DNA of 64,000 nt from Winogradskyella sp. KYW1333 (GCF_003335675.1 NZ_QPHL01000016.1:62001-126000), one strand, 5' to 3'; positions 7,987 to 18,409 are shown, numbered from the stretch's first letter. The notes: a model not told the origin generated them from the sequence alone. A program made the numbers and translations.

Positions 7987-9908
7987 TTAAGATATTTTAA
8001 AATAAGTATCTCTAAAAGCAGAAATACTAGCGCAAAAATAACAAACCATTTCCATAGCGCATTAACATTTGCATTACTTTTTATCGCATTTATTGTTTTA
8101 GACAAGCTGGTTTCTGTATTTATATTGTTTAGGGAATTAATATTTAAATAATTGATATTGCTCTCCTCCCTGCCGTAATTAAAACTTATATTTTGCAAAT
8201 TTTCATCATCGTTCTTTATGGTATAAATACCGTCATTTTCAGGATATTCTTGGGTTTCCAATACAACAGATTTGCTATATGTTTTTTGAGAAGGAATAAC
8301 AGACCCATCGTTTGCATGAAGACTTAAAATGTCATCTTGTCCTAATACGGCTTTTATAGCAATTGAGTTAGGCCTGCCTATGGTATAAAACAATTTTGGT
8401 AATTCAAGACTTTGTAAACCAATATTGTATAAAACAGGAACAATTAAAGGAGAGTTTTGAAAGTTTGAATTGTCGACATTTATGGCTGAAGCAAAAGCAT
8501 AACTACCATTTTTACCTTGCAAAAATATAGAGCCATCATCATAAGATAACACACCACCTGTATTTGATGAAAATCTAAACGACGAGTTGACACGTGGGTA
8601 TTGAAAATTAGTCACTTTGGTATAAAAAGAGTTCAATAGCAAAGGATGGTCATAATTAATAGAGGTGACTCTTTTTGTAGAATAGATGCCATCGACAAAA
8701 TTAGACAAATTATTTATGTTAAATAATTGATTATAATAATTTAGTGAAATGTTATTTGATGGTATAGTTAATATGTTTCCTCCATCTTTTTTAAATGCAT
8801 TTAGAGCTGATACTAAAGCCGATGAAATAGATTCTAGTTCATTTAATACAACCAAATTTTGGTCATTTATTAAATTAAAATTAAGTGCATTGATATTGTA
8901 TGAATTGAAATCAAATTCATCATTGGTATATATGCGTTTTAAGAAATTATCACTCGATTTATTGTTTATGGCCAGCACTCTAATTTTGGGTTTCTTACCA
9001 ATATTAAAGTAAAGGACGTTGTCGTATTGCAAGCCAGCATCTTCAATAATTAATTTACCATTTAATTCAGTGTTATTTGAAATAGTAAATGTGGCTTCGG
9101 CCTCATTTTCAATGTTTGCAGAGTTCTTTGCTAATAACTCATTATTGTTGTACAATGATATACTTATACTTTCAACTGGTTCTCCATAGTTTGTGAGTTT
9201 TACGTTTAAATTTAAGGTTTCTGCATTTGTATTGGCAACATAAACACTGTCAATACTAACATTTGCGACTAGATTTGATTTAGGTTGTACCAATGATATG
9301 TCTACTATGCTGTCTTTCTCGATGTCAAGAGCCTTGGTTCCTTGTTGAAAATCTGAAACTAGAACCAGATTTTTTTCTGCATTAGTATTCTTAGAAAACA
9401 TTTGTTTTCCTTTTAAGATAACAGCATCGTAATTAATTTGATTATTAGAAAACGATAGATTAATCAAGTCATTTTTAATGGCCTTAATACTTGTATTAGT
9501 AAATACATTATCATTAGTAAAAACACTGATTTTTTCGTCTTCAGATACTGAATTTATAAGATCTTGTATAGCCTCATTTAGTAAGCTACCGTTTCTACCT
9601 TGTGCTTCCATACTAAATGAATTATCTAAATAGATAACAGTTTCTTGCAATTCATTGAAATTTTCTGTTTTTGGTATAAAAGGCTGGGCAAATGCAATAA
9701 TTGCAGATGCTATTAATAGCATTCTAGTTAACAGGGTTAACCATTTTTTAAGTTGAGAACTTTTGCGAGTTTGTAATTTGACGGCTTTTAAAAATTTTAC
9801 GTTAGTAAATTCTACCTTTTGAAAACGTCGAAGTTGAAATAAATGAATGAGAATTGGAATAACCAGTAAAAATAAAGCGTATAGTAATTCCGGATGTTTA
9901 AACTGCAT
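7983..9908 (-). CDS. BatA-domain / vWA-like membrane protein
   Basis: A 641-residue inner-membrane protein starting with the BatA N-terminal domain (membrane segment 8-25, then HLFQLRRFQKVEFTN). A second membrane helix is at about 58-77, followed by a von Willebrand A-like domain whose metal-site motif DNSFS (95-99) matches DxSxS. A large middle region of beta-rich sequence follows, and a C-terminal helix lies at about 618-638. This layout is typical of Bacteroidota proteins often annotated as aerotolerance-related. It heads an operon with the dihydroorotase-like gene (four-base overlap), the DUF4870-like gene and the esterase. The exact role is not known. Confidence 0.88.
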   Translation of the reverse strand: MQFKHPELLYALFLLVIPILIHLFQLRRFQKVEFTNVKFLKAVKLQTRKSSQLKKWLTLLTRMLLIASAIIAFAQPFIPKTENFNELQETVIYLDNSFSMEAQGRNGSLLNEAIQDLINSVSEDEKISVFTNDNVFTNTSIKAIKNDLINLSFSNNQINYDAVILKGKQMFSKNTNAEKNLVLVSDFQQGTKALDIEKDSIVDISLVQPKSNLVANVSIDSVYVANTNAETLNLNVKLTNYGEPVESISISLYNNNELLAKNSANIENEAEATFTISNNTELNGKLIIEDAGLQYDNVLYFNIGKKPKIRVLAINNKSSDNFLKRIYTNDEFDFNSYNINALNFNLINDQNLVVLNELESISSALVSALNAFKKDGGNILTIPSNNISLNYYNQLFNINNLSNFVDGIYSTKRVTSINYDHPLLLNSFYTKVTNFQYPRVNSSFRFSSNTGGVLSYDDGSIFLQGKNGSYAFASAINVDNSNFQNSPLIVPVLYNIGLQSLELPKLFYTIGRPNSIAIKAVLGQDDILSLHANDGSVIPSQKTYSKSVVLETQEYPENDGIYTIKNDDENLQNISFNYGREESNINYLNINSLNNINTETSLSKTINAIKSNANVNALWKWFVIFALVFLLLEILILKYLK

Positions 9909-9934
9909 TCGTTTTTAAGCCAAAGTTGTACTGT

Positions 9935-9942
9935 CAAATATA
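9935..9942 (-). promoter_or_regulatory. Candidate -7 element for the vWA operon
   Basis: The minus strand reads TATATTTG, an exact match to the Bacteroidota housekeeping -7 consensus TAnnTTTG, 26 bases before the ATG at 9908. A matching -33 TTG at the usual spacing is not obvious, so this is only a candidate. Confidence 0.3.
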
Positions 9943-9982
9943 GAAAATGCTCAATGATAACTGTGAGTCACTTTTGAGAAAT

Positions 9983-10990
9983 TTAACAGAAAAAGAAATA
10001 ATCTGACATTGAGGTCATTTTCTGCTTTGAAAAGTAAGAGCGTATCTCATTTTGCGCCTCTTCGTTAGCAACCGTAACAATGCTTTGCGGATTAGTAAGT
10101 TCTTTTAAATATTCAAACTTCAGCATCTTTTTGTTATAGATGTGTTTTCCAATTTTTTTTGGATTATCACATATCCAATGAAATGGGATGCTATTCTTAA
10201 TTAGAAGTTGTGCGACAGTTTTCCCTTTAGATCCAGCTCCCCAAATAGTTAATGGTCTTGATTTGTCATAATCTAATTCTAGAAAATAACGAACTTTTAT
10301 GTCTAAGAAATAATTTTGAGCATAATGCTCATGTGTTCTTGAAGTTCTTGTGCTATAATCTCGCCAGTGTAACAAAACCTCATTACAAGGAATACAAGTA
10401 TAACCAGCCTTATAAAACCTGAATGTAAGGTCGTAATCTTCAGGATAAAGATTAGGTGAAAACCCTCCGCAATTATTAAAATCCTCCTTATGCAACATCC
10501 AGCAAGGTGAGGGCACAACACACTCCTTATAGATTTCAGAATAATTTTGTCCTACTTTAGTTAGACCATTAATCCATGTTTCATATTTGGCATAACCATC
10601 ACTAATGCCATCATCCCTAAAGTATTTTACTAAACCAATTGAAAGGTGTTTTCTACCATATAAAATAAGGTCATCAAGCATGTATTCTAGACGACTGTTG
10701 GCCATTATATCATCACTGTCCATCCTTGTGATGTATTGTCCAGAACTCGCATTATATGCGGTTCTTAAGGCTTCAATTATACCTGAACCTTCATTACTTA
10801 AAAGTTTGATTCTTTTTTCTTTGAGAGTAAAGGTCTCCATAATTTTGAATGACTTGTCAGTAGAATTATCGTCTACAAAAATTGCTTCCCAATTTGTATA
10901 GCTCTGATTAATAATAGATTGGACGCATTCCTCAATAAATGATTCGGTATTCTTGAAGGGTGTTAATATGGTTATTAATGGTTCTGACAC
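9983..10990 (-). CDS. Family 2 glycosyltransferase with C-terminal Rossmann-like segment
   Basis: GT-A fold glycosyltransferase family 2, 335 residues. The nucleotide-binding N-terminus ITILTPFKN leads to the VDDNSTD motif (39-45), and the metal-binding DxD is MDSDD (90-94). After the catalytic domain a separate segment begins with WGAGSKG (250-256), a glycine-rich dinucleotide-fold-like turn that many GT2 proteins of this kind carry. No membrane helix is visible. It is divergent from the M61 peptidase gene. It probably transfers a sugar onto a surface glycan; donor and acceptor are unknown. Confidence 0.9.
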   Translation of the reverse strand: MSEPLITILTPFKNTESFIEECVQSIINQSYTNWEAIFVDDNSTDKSFKIMETFTLKEKRIKLLSNEGSGIIEALRTAYNASSGQYITRMDSDDIMANSRLEYMLDDLILYGRKHLSIGLVKYFRDDGISDGYAKYETWINGLTKVGQNYSEIYKECVVPSPCWMLHKEDFNNCGGFSPNLYPEDYDLTFRFYKAGYTCIPCNEVLLHWRDYSTRTSRTHEHYAQNYFLDIKVRYFLELDYDKSRPLTIWGAGSKGKTVAQLLIKNSIPFHWICDNPKKIGKHIYNKKMLKFEYLKELTNPQSIVTVANEEAQNEIRSYFSKQKMTSMSDYFFFC

Positions 10991-11074
10991 AACACGAATT
11001 TAACAAAACCTTTAGATTTTAAGGAGTAACAGGTTGTAGATTTGTGCGATATGTTAAAACTAAATATAGTTAAA

Positions 11075-12967
11075 ATGAAGAAATATATAGCCCTCTTTGG
11101 TCTTAGTTTGATTTTGGTCGCTTGTGGATCTGCAAAACCTAAAATTGATGATTTGGCAACAAACAATCCCATCGAAACTGCACTTAATTTGTCTGCAGTA
11201 AAAGAGGATAAAGTACCTGTTGTAATTAACCCAGGAAGATTCACTACAGAAACGGTAACGTATAGATTACCTAGAGTAGTTCAGGGAACATACTCAGTGA
11301 GTGATTTTAGCAAGTATGTAGACGATTTTAGAGCGTTTGATTACGACGGCAATACCTTATCAGTCAACAAAATTGATACAAACTCTTGGTCTATTAACAA
11401 TGCTACTCAATTAGACAGAATAGAATATTTTGTAAATGACACCTACGATATCGAAACAAGTGGAGGTATACAAGGAGAACAGCCTTTTTCTCCAGCAGGT
11501 ACTAATATTGAGCCTGAAAACTATGTATTAAACCTGCATGGATTTGTTGGTTACTTTGATTCTTTAAAGAATAACCAATACACTCTAGATGTTACTGCAC
11601 CTGCAGATTTTATAAGAACCTCTGCTTTAGAAAGTAAAGGTAACGTCACTTCGGCTGATGGCAAATCAATAACAAGTAGTTATCATGCACCACGTTATTT
11701 TGATATCACTGATAATCCAATGATGTATGGTAAACTCGATGTAGAAGAATTTATGGTTGGAGATATCAAAATTGTTTTGAGTCTATATTCTCCAACTAAA
11801 AAGCATACTGCCTCTAGTTTAAAGGAAACCGTTTACAAGATGATGGAAGCCCAAAAAGCTTATTTGGGTGATATAAACAGTACACCTAGATATGATATAT
11901 ATGTGTATCTATCACGTGGTGATGAAACCTCTCCAAAAGGGTTTGGTGCTTTAGAACATCATACTTCTACTGTGGTAGTATTTCCTGAAGATAGCACTTT
12001 AGAAGGTCTTAAGTTTCAAATGGTCGATGTTGTAGCGCATGAGTTTTTCCATATTGTAACGCCTTTGTCAGTGCACTCAGAAGATGTTCATTATTTCGAT
12101 TATAACAAACCAACATTTTCTAAGCATTTATGGATGTACGAAGGTGTTACAGAATATTTTGCTCAGCATTTTCAAGTATATGAAGGTCTTATAGACAATA
12201 ATCAATTTTATAATACGGTAATGCAAAAAATTGCAACATCTATGAATCTTGATGATGCTATGAGCTTTACAATAATGAGTGAAAATGTATTAGACGAACC
12301 GTATGCAACCAATTATTATAATGTCTACATGAAAGGCGCACTTATAGGTATGTGTATTGATATTTTAATGCGTAAGGAAAGTAATGGAGAGCGTAGCATG
12401 TTATCGCTTATGAAAGAATTATCAAATAAATATGGTAAGAATAAACCATTTGAAGATGATAAAATTATTGAAGAAATGACTACTATGACCTACCCAAGCA
12501 TAGGAGAGTTTTTTAAAACATATGTTGAAGGTGATGTTCCTATTAATTATGATGAATTTTTTGATATGGTTGGTTTAATATATGGCAATTCCGAAGTTCC
12601 AACAAATTATATTTTTGCTGGTGGCCAAAATATAATTTTTGATGCTGATCCTCAAAAAGGCGAAATATTTTTCTCTGAAATGGCACTTAAAAATTCGTTC
12701 TGGGCGTCTCAAGGTGTGCAGGTTGGTGATGTCATAAAAAAAGTTGATGCTAAAGAATTGACCTTAATGAATGCTCAAGAAATTATTACAGAAATGTATG
12801 GATGGCAAGAAGGGCAGGAGATTGATGTTGAATTAAATCGCAATGGTGAAACAGTTTCGATTAAAACGGTTCTTACAAAGGCTACAGCAGAAAGCGAATC
12901 ATTAATTGAAGATCCTAACGCATCAGATGAGAAAGTTGCTTTACGTAATGCCTGGCTAAAGAAATAA
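11075..12967 (+). CDS. M61 family metallopeptidase with PDZ domain, lipoprotein
   Basis: Glycyl-aminopeptidase-type M61 metallopeptidase, about 630 residues. The zinc motif HEFFH is at 322-326 and the third ligand is probably E356 in YEGVTEYF. The C-terminal region (VQVGDVIKKVDAKEL) is a PDZ domain. The frame is open from a TTG at 11042, but I chose ATG 11075 because it gives a textbook lipoprotein signal: MKKYIALFGLSLILVACGS with lipobox LVAC. The protein should be lipid-anchored in the envelope and trim peptides there. It is followed by 216 noncoding bases before the NO-sensing module. Confidence 0.92.
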   Translation: MKKYIALFGLSLILVACGSAKPKIDDLATNNPIETALNLSAVKEDKVPVVINPGRFTTETVTYRLPRVVQGTYSVSDFSKYVDDFRAFDYDGNTLSVNKIDTNSWSINNATQLDRIEYFVNDTYDIETSGGIQGEQPFSPAGTNIEPENYVLNLHGFVGYFDSLKNNQYTLDVTAPADFIRTSALESKGNVTSADGKSITSSYHAPRYFDITDNPMMYGKLDVEEFMVGDIKIVLSLYSPTKKHTASSLKETVYKMMEAQKAYLGDINSTPRYDIYVYLSRGDETSPKGFGALEHHTSTVVVFPEDSTLEGLKFQMVDVVAHEFFHIVTPLSVHSEDVHYFDYNKPTFSKHLWMYEGVTEYFAQHFQVYEGLIDNNQFYNTVMQKIATSMNLDDAMSFTIMSENVLDEPYATNYYNVYMKGALIGMCIDILMRKESNGERSMLSLMKELSNKYGKNKPFEDDKIIEEMTTMTYPSIGEFFKTYVEGDVPINYDEFFDMVGLIYGNSEVPTNYIFAGGQNIIFDADPQKGEIFFSEMALKNSFWASQGVQVGDVIKKVDAKELTLMNAQEIITEMYGWQEGQEIDVELNRNGETVSIKTVLTKATAESESLIEDPNASDEKVALRNAWLKK

Positions 12968-13183
12968 TATTATATCATTTTTATTTCTTTTTTTGTTCAA
13001 GATATAATAGAATTTTTTTATCATTATGTATCTCTCTACCCTATACCATATACCATATAGTTAGACTTAATGCACAAAGGATCATAATATTTTCTTATTT
13101 TTTGTGAATAATTATGTTTTTTTTGTAAATTTCATCACTCCTTAGAATGATTAAAAGCCCTTAACCCAATTATTTTTTTATTT

Positions 13184-13591
13184 ATGAAGCTATTATCTGT
13201 TGAAGATAACAAGGTTACTAACCTCGCTAATACAAGAATTTTAAAAAAAGAATATCCTCTTATAGATATCACAATTACTGAAAATGGTCAGGAGGCACTA
13301 AACTATTTACAGAAGTGTAACAAAGTTGACTTTCCTTACTTTATACTTTTAGATTTGAATATGCCAATTATGAATGGTATAGAATTTTTATCCGAGATAA
13401 GAAGGGATGATAATTTTTCCACAATACCGGTTGTTATACACACGACAAGTTCTAATTTAGAGGACTATTTTAAGTGTAAAAATTTGGGTGTTAGCGGTTA
13501 TTTTGTGAAAAATGTAGACTTTAATAAGTACAAAGAAACCCTAATTACCATTGGGAAGTATTGGATTAATTCATTTAATAACAGAATATGA
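13184..13591 (+). CDS. Single-domain (CheY-like) response regulator
   Basis: A 135-residue receiver domain with no output domain. The acidic pair is E7-D8 (VEDN), the phospho-acceptor is D57 in LLDLNMPIMNG, the switch threonine is T87 or T88 and the conserved lysine K109 (FVKN). All are intact, so the protein should be phosphorylatable. It overlaps the H-NOX gene by four bases and lies just upstream of a histidine kinase, which makes it the obvious partner of that kinase. Such stand-alone receivers act by protein-protein contact or phosphotransfer. Its target is unknown. Confidence 0.93.
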   Translation: MKLLSVEDNKVTNLANTRILKKEYPLIDITITENGQEALNYLQKCNKVDFPYFILLDLNMPIMNGIEFLSEIRRDDNFSTIPVVIHTTSSNLEDYFKCKNLGVSGYFVKNVDFNKYKETLITIGKYWINSFNNRI

Positions 13592-14136
13592 AAGGATTTG
13601 TTTTTACTAATTTCCTTGACTTTGTAGAGCAATCATTTGGCTTAGAAATGGTCGACCAGATGATCGCTAACTCAAATTTAAAGTCAGAAGGTATTTATAC
13701 TGCCTTTAATAGTTATGAGTTTGGTGAATTGCAAAGTATGCTAACCTATGTATGTTCAAAATCTGGATTGAAACCAGAAGTTGCCCTAGAGGAATTTGGT
13801 AAATTTGTATTCCCTTATTTAATAGGTAAGCATAGTTATATTATTGAAGACTATAAGGATCCCATAGAGCTCATTGCAGGTATTGAAAACCACATACATA
13901 TTGAGGTAAAAAAACTATATGAAGATGCAGAGTTACCTACATTTACTTTAGTTGAAAAAACCGATAAGCAACTTATAATTATTTATCAATCTAAAAGAGG
14001 ACTTACTTATTTTGCTATAGGATTAATGAAACAAACTCTAAAACATTTCAAAGTAAAAGGTATCGTAGCAATTGATGAAAGTTTTAATCCAAAAAATAGT
14101 AATGCGGTAAAATTTACTGTAACTCTAGAGGATTAA
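13588..14136 (+). CDS. H-NOX (heme nitric oxide/oxygen-binding) protein
   Basis: Stand-alone H-NOX domain of 182 residues, a heme sensor of NO. The start MKGFVFTNFLDFVEQSFG is characteristic. Proximal heme ligand is H104: counting back seven residues from Y111 matches the spacing of His105 to Tyr112 in soluble guanylate cyclase. The heme-propionate binding motif Y-x-S-x-R is present as Y133, S135, R137. No distal tyrosine is apparent, consistent with NO rather than O2 sensing, but this needs a structural model. Coupled by a four-base overlap to the response regulator and followed 116 bases later by the histidine kinase. Confidence 0.9.
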   Translation: MKGFVFTNFLDFVEQSFGLEMVDQMIANSNLKSEGIYTAFNSYEFGELQSMLTYVCSKSGLKPEVALEEFGKFVFPYLIGKHSYIIEDYKDPIELIAGIENHIHIEVKKLYEDAELPTFTLVEKTDKQLIIIYQSKRGLTYFAIGLMKQTLKHFKVKGIVAIDESFNPKNSNAVKFTVTLED

Positions 14137-14252
14137 TTGTACTTTATAGATTCATAGATATAAACACTTTGCATTTTATGAGAATTAAAGTAATTTATCG
14201 ATTATTCGTTGCATCATAAAAAAGTTTATCTTAAGTAATTAACTCCGAGATT

Positions 14253-16757
14253 ATGTCCCAAGGTGAAATTGAAATACTAAAAAGAGCTTTAAAAAGAGAA
14301 CGTAAGGCAAAGGAGGATGCAGAATTATTTGTTGAACAGCGTATTTTTGAACTTTATACTGAAAATTTATCCCTAAACAAAAAATTTAAATCCCAATCTG
14401 AGTTCCAACAAATTTTAATTGAGAATTTAGTTGATGCCCTATTTGTAGTAGACTTCAAGGGTAATATTATACAGTCCAACAAGGAGGCTAGAAAATTAAT
14501 TGGTTTAAATTCAGACGAAGTTTTTCCACAATCTATAAAAGAATTTAAAAGTAAAAATTATAAAGAAATTACATCTTTGTTCAAAAATGTAAATTTCAAA
14601 AAGAATAGCGAAATAAGCTTAAAATGGAGTTTTACTAATAGGAAAAACGAAAAAAAAGTAGTAATGATCAAGTCCAGATTATTACATAACTTTACTGGTA
14701 AAGCCCATGCCATTCAAGCTATAGTAAGGGATATTACTACTGAACATCAATTAGACCTACAGCTTCAACAACGTTATGAAAATCAAAAGTTCGAGGCTCT
14801 GATATTAAAGGAGTTTTTAGTTGAAAATGACCTTATTGAAAATTCCTGGTCATTAGTTAACCATATAGCAAGATATCTTAAAACCGACGATTGTGTGTTT
14901 TACACACTTATCGATGATAAATTAATTCAAATAGCCGCAACTGGCAACAAGATTAAGTATAATACAACACAAATAATAAATAAATTAAAAATCCCCGTAG
15001 ATCAAGGTATAGTAGGCTATGTAGCACGATCTAAGAAAGGTATAATAACTAAAAATACTAGACAATCAAAAGTATATATTAAAGACGATGCCACAAGATT
15101 ATCAGAAATAACCGTACCAATAATCTTAGATAACAAAGTCATTGGTGTTATAGACTCTGAACACCCTGAAGAAAACTATTATAAACAAGAGCAATTAGAC
15201 TTCTTAACAAATATAAGTAATTCGATAGCCTTAAGAGTTAAAGCATCGATAATAGAAATAGAAAAAGACATTCAAAATCGAGAGTTAATAATAACAAAAA
15301 ATAGATTAGAATTAATTTTCAATAGCGACCATAACGCTGAAGTTGTGGAATCTTCTGACGGGTCAATATTAGACCTTGGAAATGCATTTTTAAAATTATT
15401 TAATATACCATTAGAACAAAAAAAGGTATTCATAGGAATGTCTTGTTCTACTGCAAGAGAAAATTTAAAGTCTTTTTTTGTAAATGAGGAACAATTTGTT
15501 ACTAGAATTGAAGAACTCATTAAAAATCAACAACCTATATTGCAAGAGGTATTGGAATTAAAAGACGGTAGGTTTGTGTCGCGAGATTTTATGCCTGTTT
15601 TATTTAATGGAAAGCTAGATTGTTTTGTATGGCGATATAGAGATGTTACCCTAAGTGTTAATTATGAAAAAAGTATAGAATTTGAAAAATCAAAATACAA
15701 GCGTATAATCGATAATATGAATTTAGGTTTATTGGAGGTTGACAATGATGATAACATTCTGTCTGTAAATAAATCTCTTATGGATATGTCGGGTTATTCA
15801 AATAAAGAACTTTTTGGTGTAAAGGCGAAGGATTTATTACTTGCAGATGAAAGTGCATTAAATGATGTATTCAAACATTCTAGAGATAAAAATAAAGATG
15901 ATTATTCTGTTCTTTTTGAGTTAGATATTAAAACAAAAGACGGTACAATTCGCAAATGGCTTACAAGTGGTAGTGCAATTCAAGATATTAATGGTAATTC
16001 TTATGGTTCGGTATGGGTTAATTTGGATATAACAGAGCTTAAAAACCTTATCGAAAAAAATGAAAAATTAATTGAGAATTTAACAGATAGTAACGAAGAG
16101 CTATCGCATTATGCTCATTTGGTATCTCACGATTTAAAGACTCCACTGCGTACAATTTCTACTTTTATTAATTGGATTTACGAGGATAATGTAGATAGTT
16201 TAAATGAAGAAAGTATTAACCATATAAAAACCATAGAAGATACTATTGTAGATATGGATAAACTCATTTCTAGCACTTTACAGTTTGCCGAAATAAGAAG
16301 CGCGGAAGGCAATAAAAATATTCTAATTAATTTATCTGAAACCATTAATAGTTTAATCAACAATAATTTCTTGCATTTTAAAAATGAATTTGAAGTAAGA
16401 CTCCCAAAGACTTTTCCAGATATTGAATACAATGAGGTTCAAATAAAACAAATATTTCAAAATTTAATTGATAATAGTTTTAAATATAGAGATAAGAAGA
16501 AAAGTTCTTATGTTGATATATCATTCGAGGATAAATCTGATCACATTTTATTTAAAATCAAAGATAATGGCATTGGTATTGACGATAGTCATCATCATAT
16601 GGTATTTACAATATTTAAAAAAATGAATAAGCGAACAGATTCTAGTGGTGTTGGCCTATGGATCATTAAAAAAATAATAGAAAATGCTGGTGGTAAAATT
16701 TGGTTTGAGTCTACTTTAGGTATTGGTACAACTTTTTACTTTACCGTTAAAAAATAA
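14253..16757 (+). CDS. PAS-GAF-PAS-PAS sensor histidine kinase, H-NOX-linked
   Basis: Soluble hybrid-free histidine kinase of 834 residues. The N-terminal coiled coil (about 5-50) starts with the RALKRERKAKEDAE pattern also seen in other PAS kinases. Then come PAS (about 50-165), GAF (about 185-330), two more PAS domains (about 350-600), HisKA with H626 in SHDLKTPLR, and an HATPase with N-box NLIDNSFKY, G1 DNGIGI and G2 SGVGLWI. No membrane segment is visible, so the signal is intracellular. Position directly after H-NOX and a receiver domain argues that H-NOX regulates its autophosphorylation in response to NO, as in characterised H-NOX/kinase pairs. The partner assignment is inference. Confidence 0.92.
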   Translation: MSQGEIEILKRALKRERKAKEDAELFVEQRIFELYTENLSLNKKFKSQSEFQQILIENLVDALFVVDFKGNIIQSNKEARKLIGLNSDEVFPQSIKEFKSKNYKEITSLFKNVNFKKNSEISLKWSFTNRKNEKKVVMIKSRLLHNFTGKAHAIQAIVRDITTEHQLDLQLQQRYENQKFEALILKEFLVENDLIENSWSLVNHIARYLKTDDCVFYTLIDDKLIQIAATGNKIKYNTTQIINKLKIPVDQGIVGYVARSKKGIITKNTRQSKVYIKDDATRLSEITVPIILDNKVIGVIDSEHPEENYYKQEQLDFLTNISNSIALRVKASIIEIEKDIQNRELIITKNRLELIFNSDHNAEVVESSDGSILDLGNAFLKLFNIPLEQKKVFIGMSCSTARENLKSFFVNEEQFVTRIEELIKNQQPILQEVLELKDGRFVSRDFMPVLFNGKLDCFVWRYRDVTLSVNYEKSIEFEKSKYKRIIDNMNLGLLEVDNDDNILSVNKSLMDMSGYSNKELFGVKAKDLLLADESALNDVFKHSRDKNKDDYSVLFELDIKTKDGTIRKWLTSGSAIQDINGNSYGSVWVNLDITELKNLIEKNEKLIENLTDSNEELSHYAHLVSHDLKTPLRTISTFINWIYEDNVDSLNEESINHIKTIEDTIVDMDKLISSTLQFAEIRSAEGNKNILINLSETINSLINNNFLHFKNEFEVRLPKTFPDIEYNEVQIKQIFQNLIDNSFKYRDKKKSSYVDISFEDKSDHILFKIKDNGIGIDDSHHHMVFTIFKKMNKRTDSSGVGLWIIKKIIENAGGKIWFESTLGIGTTFYFTVKK

Positions 16758-16871
16758 TTTACTTAACCGGAAATTATTTGAATAATCTTATTTCAGTTTC
16801 CTAAATCATTGTTGAATTAAATGCGATGTAATAGTCACTATTTAATATACTTTAAATTTTAGTTGTATTAA

Positions 16872-18362
16872 TTAATATTTGGCCGCTTTGCCATTAGAGG
16901 ATGAATTAATAATAAATTCTCTTAAATCCTCATTGGCTTTTATGAGATCTACATTTCGAAGGTACATCATATGTCCACTACGATAGCCCTCAAAATAAAT
17001 GCGGTCTTTCATCTTACCACTTGGGTCAATTTGCCATTGTGAGTATTTTGCCGAGAAATATGTTGTCGCTCCATCATAATATCCGGATTGGGTCAGTACT
17101 TTTAGATAAGGGTTTTGTGCCATAGCTTGCCTTAGGTTGTCTCTAGTATTGTCATTGGTTCTATCCCATTCTCCAACATCACCAAAGACATTGTATTTTA
17201 CATCTGTATTAAAGCCTAAATTATTCCTGACATAATGGTTGATTGCTGGTGTAAAACTATGTAGCCATGATGTTAATTCTGCACTATAGTCTGGTCTTAT
17301 TCCTGTCTCTACCTTATCCACGCCTAAATATCTAGAATCTAATCTGCCTATGGTTTGTCCTGTTTTGTCCCTTAAGAGTTCTTTCCAGAAAAAATGGTTT
17401 GGAACATCTAAATTTTGTTGTAGTATTACTTTCTCGGATAAGCCAGTATAGTAGCTCATTTTATTGGCAATTTTTTGTTTATCGGCGGTACTAATGAATC
17501 CGCCTTTTGCCAACGCAGGAATTAATTCATTTATTGCAAATTCTTCAGCTTCAGGCAATATATCTAATAAATCTTTAGATTGTAAAACACTAGGCAAAGC
17601 ATTATGATGCCAAGCGGCTGCCGTATAATAAGGTAAGTTTAAACTCGAGGACAGTGGACCTCCAACACGCAAAACTTTATAATCCGCAGGAGATACAAGA
17701 ATAACGCCATTTAAATACATCCATTGACTATTTTGTAATTCAAGTGACAATCCCATTACTCTGGTGCCGCCATAGCTTTCTCCAATTATGTATTTGGGAG
17801 ATTCCCAACGGTTGTGACGCGTTGTAAATGTGTTCATCCAACTTGCCAAATATTTTATATCTGCATTTACTCCAAAGAATAATTGATCTTCAGGCATTTT
17901 ACCTTCGTTATCGGCAATTTTTCTAGAGTAACCAGTATTGACAGGATTTATATAAACTATATCAGCAACATCTAAAATAGAATTGGGGTTATCCTTAACA
18001 CCATATGGTTGGATTGGATAACCTTCTTCATCAATTTTTAAGATTTTCGGTCCGGTATAAGCCAAATGCATCCAAACTGAGGCAGAACCAGGACCTCCAT
18101 TAAAAGAATAAATAATAGGCCGTTTGTTTCCCTTGTTATCATTAGTACGCTTATAATAAGTGTAATAAAGTGAGGCAATGGTCTTGCCATCTTTATCCCA
18201 AACGGGTTGAAATCCAGTTTCAGCTTTGTAGTTTACTTGCTTTCCTTTTATTGACACTGAGCCACTACTAATAATTGTTGTGTCAAGCGGAATTTTTAGA
18301 TCTTGTGCATAAACAAGACAGCTTGAGAATAAAAAAATGAATAATAATTTATAAAGTTTCAT
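16872..18362 (-). CDS. S10 family serine carboxypeptidase-like secreted protein
   Basis: Secreted peptidase of the S10 (serine carboxypeptidase) family, 496 residues with a signal peptide (about 1-19, cleavage after VYA). The oxyanion loop NGGPGSAS is at 88-95 and the nucleophile is S196 in GESYGG. The late catalytic histidine is in YRSGHMMYL. It should cut C-terminal residues from peptides in the periplasm or outside. Length is usual for bacterial members. It is convergent with the histidine kinase and precedes the DUF2400 gene's 3' end by 47 bases. Confidence 0.9.
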   Translation of the reverse strand: MKLYKLLFIFLFSSCLVYAQDLKIPLDTTIISSGSVSIKGKQVNYKAETGFQPVWDKDGKTIASLYYTYYKRTNDNKGNKRPIIYSFNGGPGSASVWMHLAYTGPKILKIDEEGYPIQPYGVKDNPNSILDVADIVYINPVNTGYSRKIADNEGKMPEDQLFFGVNADIKYLASWMNTFTTRHNRWESPKYIIGESYGGTRVMGLSLELQNSQWMYLNGVILVSPADYKVLRVGGPLSSSLNLPYYTAAAWHHNALPSVLQSKDLLDILPEAEEFAINELIPALAKGGFISTADKQKIANKMSYYTGLSEKVILQQNLDVPNHFFWKELLRDKTGQTIGRLDSRYLGVDKVETGIRPDYSAELTSWLHSFTPAINHYVRNNLGFNTDVKYNVFGDVGEWDRTNDNTRDNLRQAMAQNPYLKVLTQSGYYDGATTYFSAKYSQWQIDPSGKMKDRIYFEGYRSGHMMYLRNVDLIKANEDLREFIINSSSNGKAAKY

Positions 18363-18409
18363 TTGAGAGGTTTTTGAAGTTTAAAGATAATAAAAAGGGA
18401 ACCTGTAAA

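Noticed and set aside
13037-13065. Tandem ATACCAT repeat upstream of the NO-sensing module
   Set aside because: Only two copies of seven bases; no known operator pattern and no counterpart elsewhere in the window.
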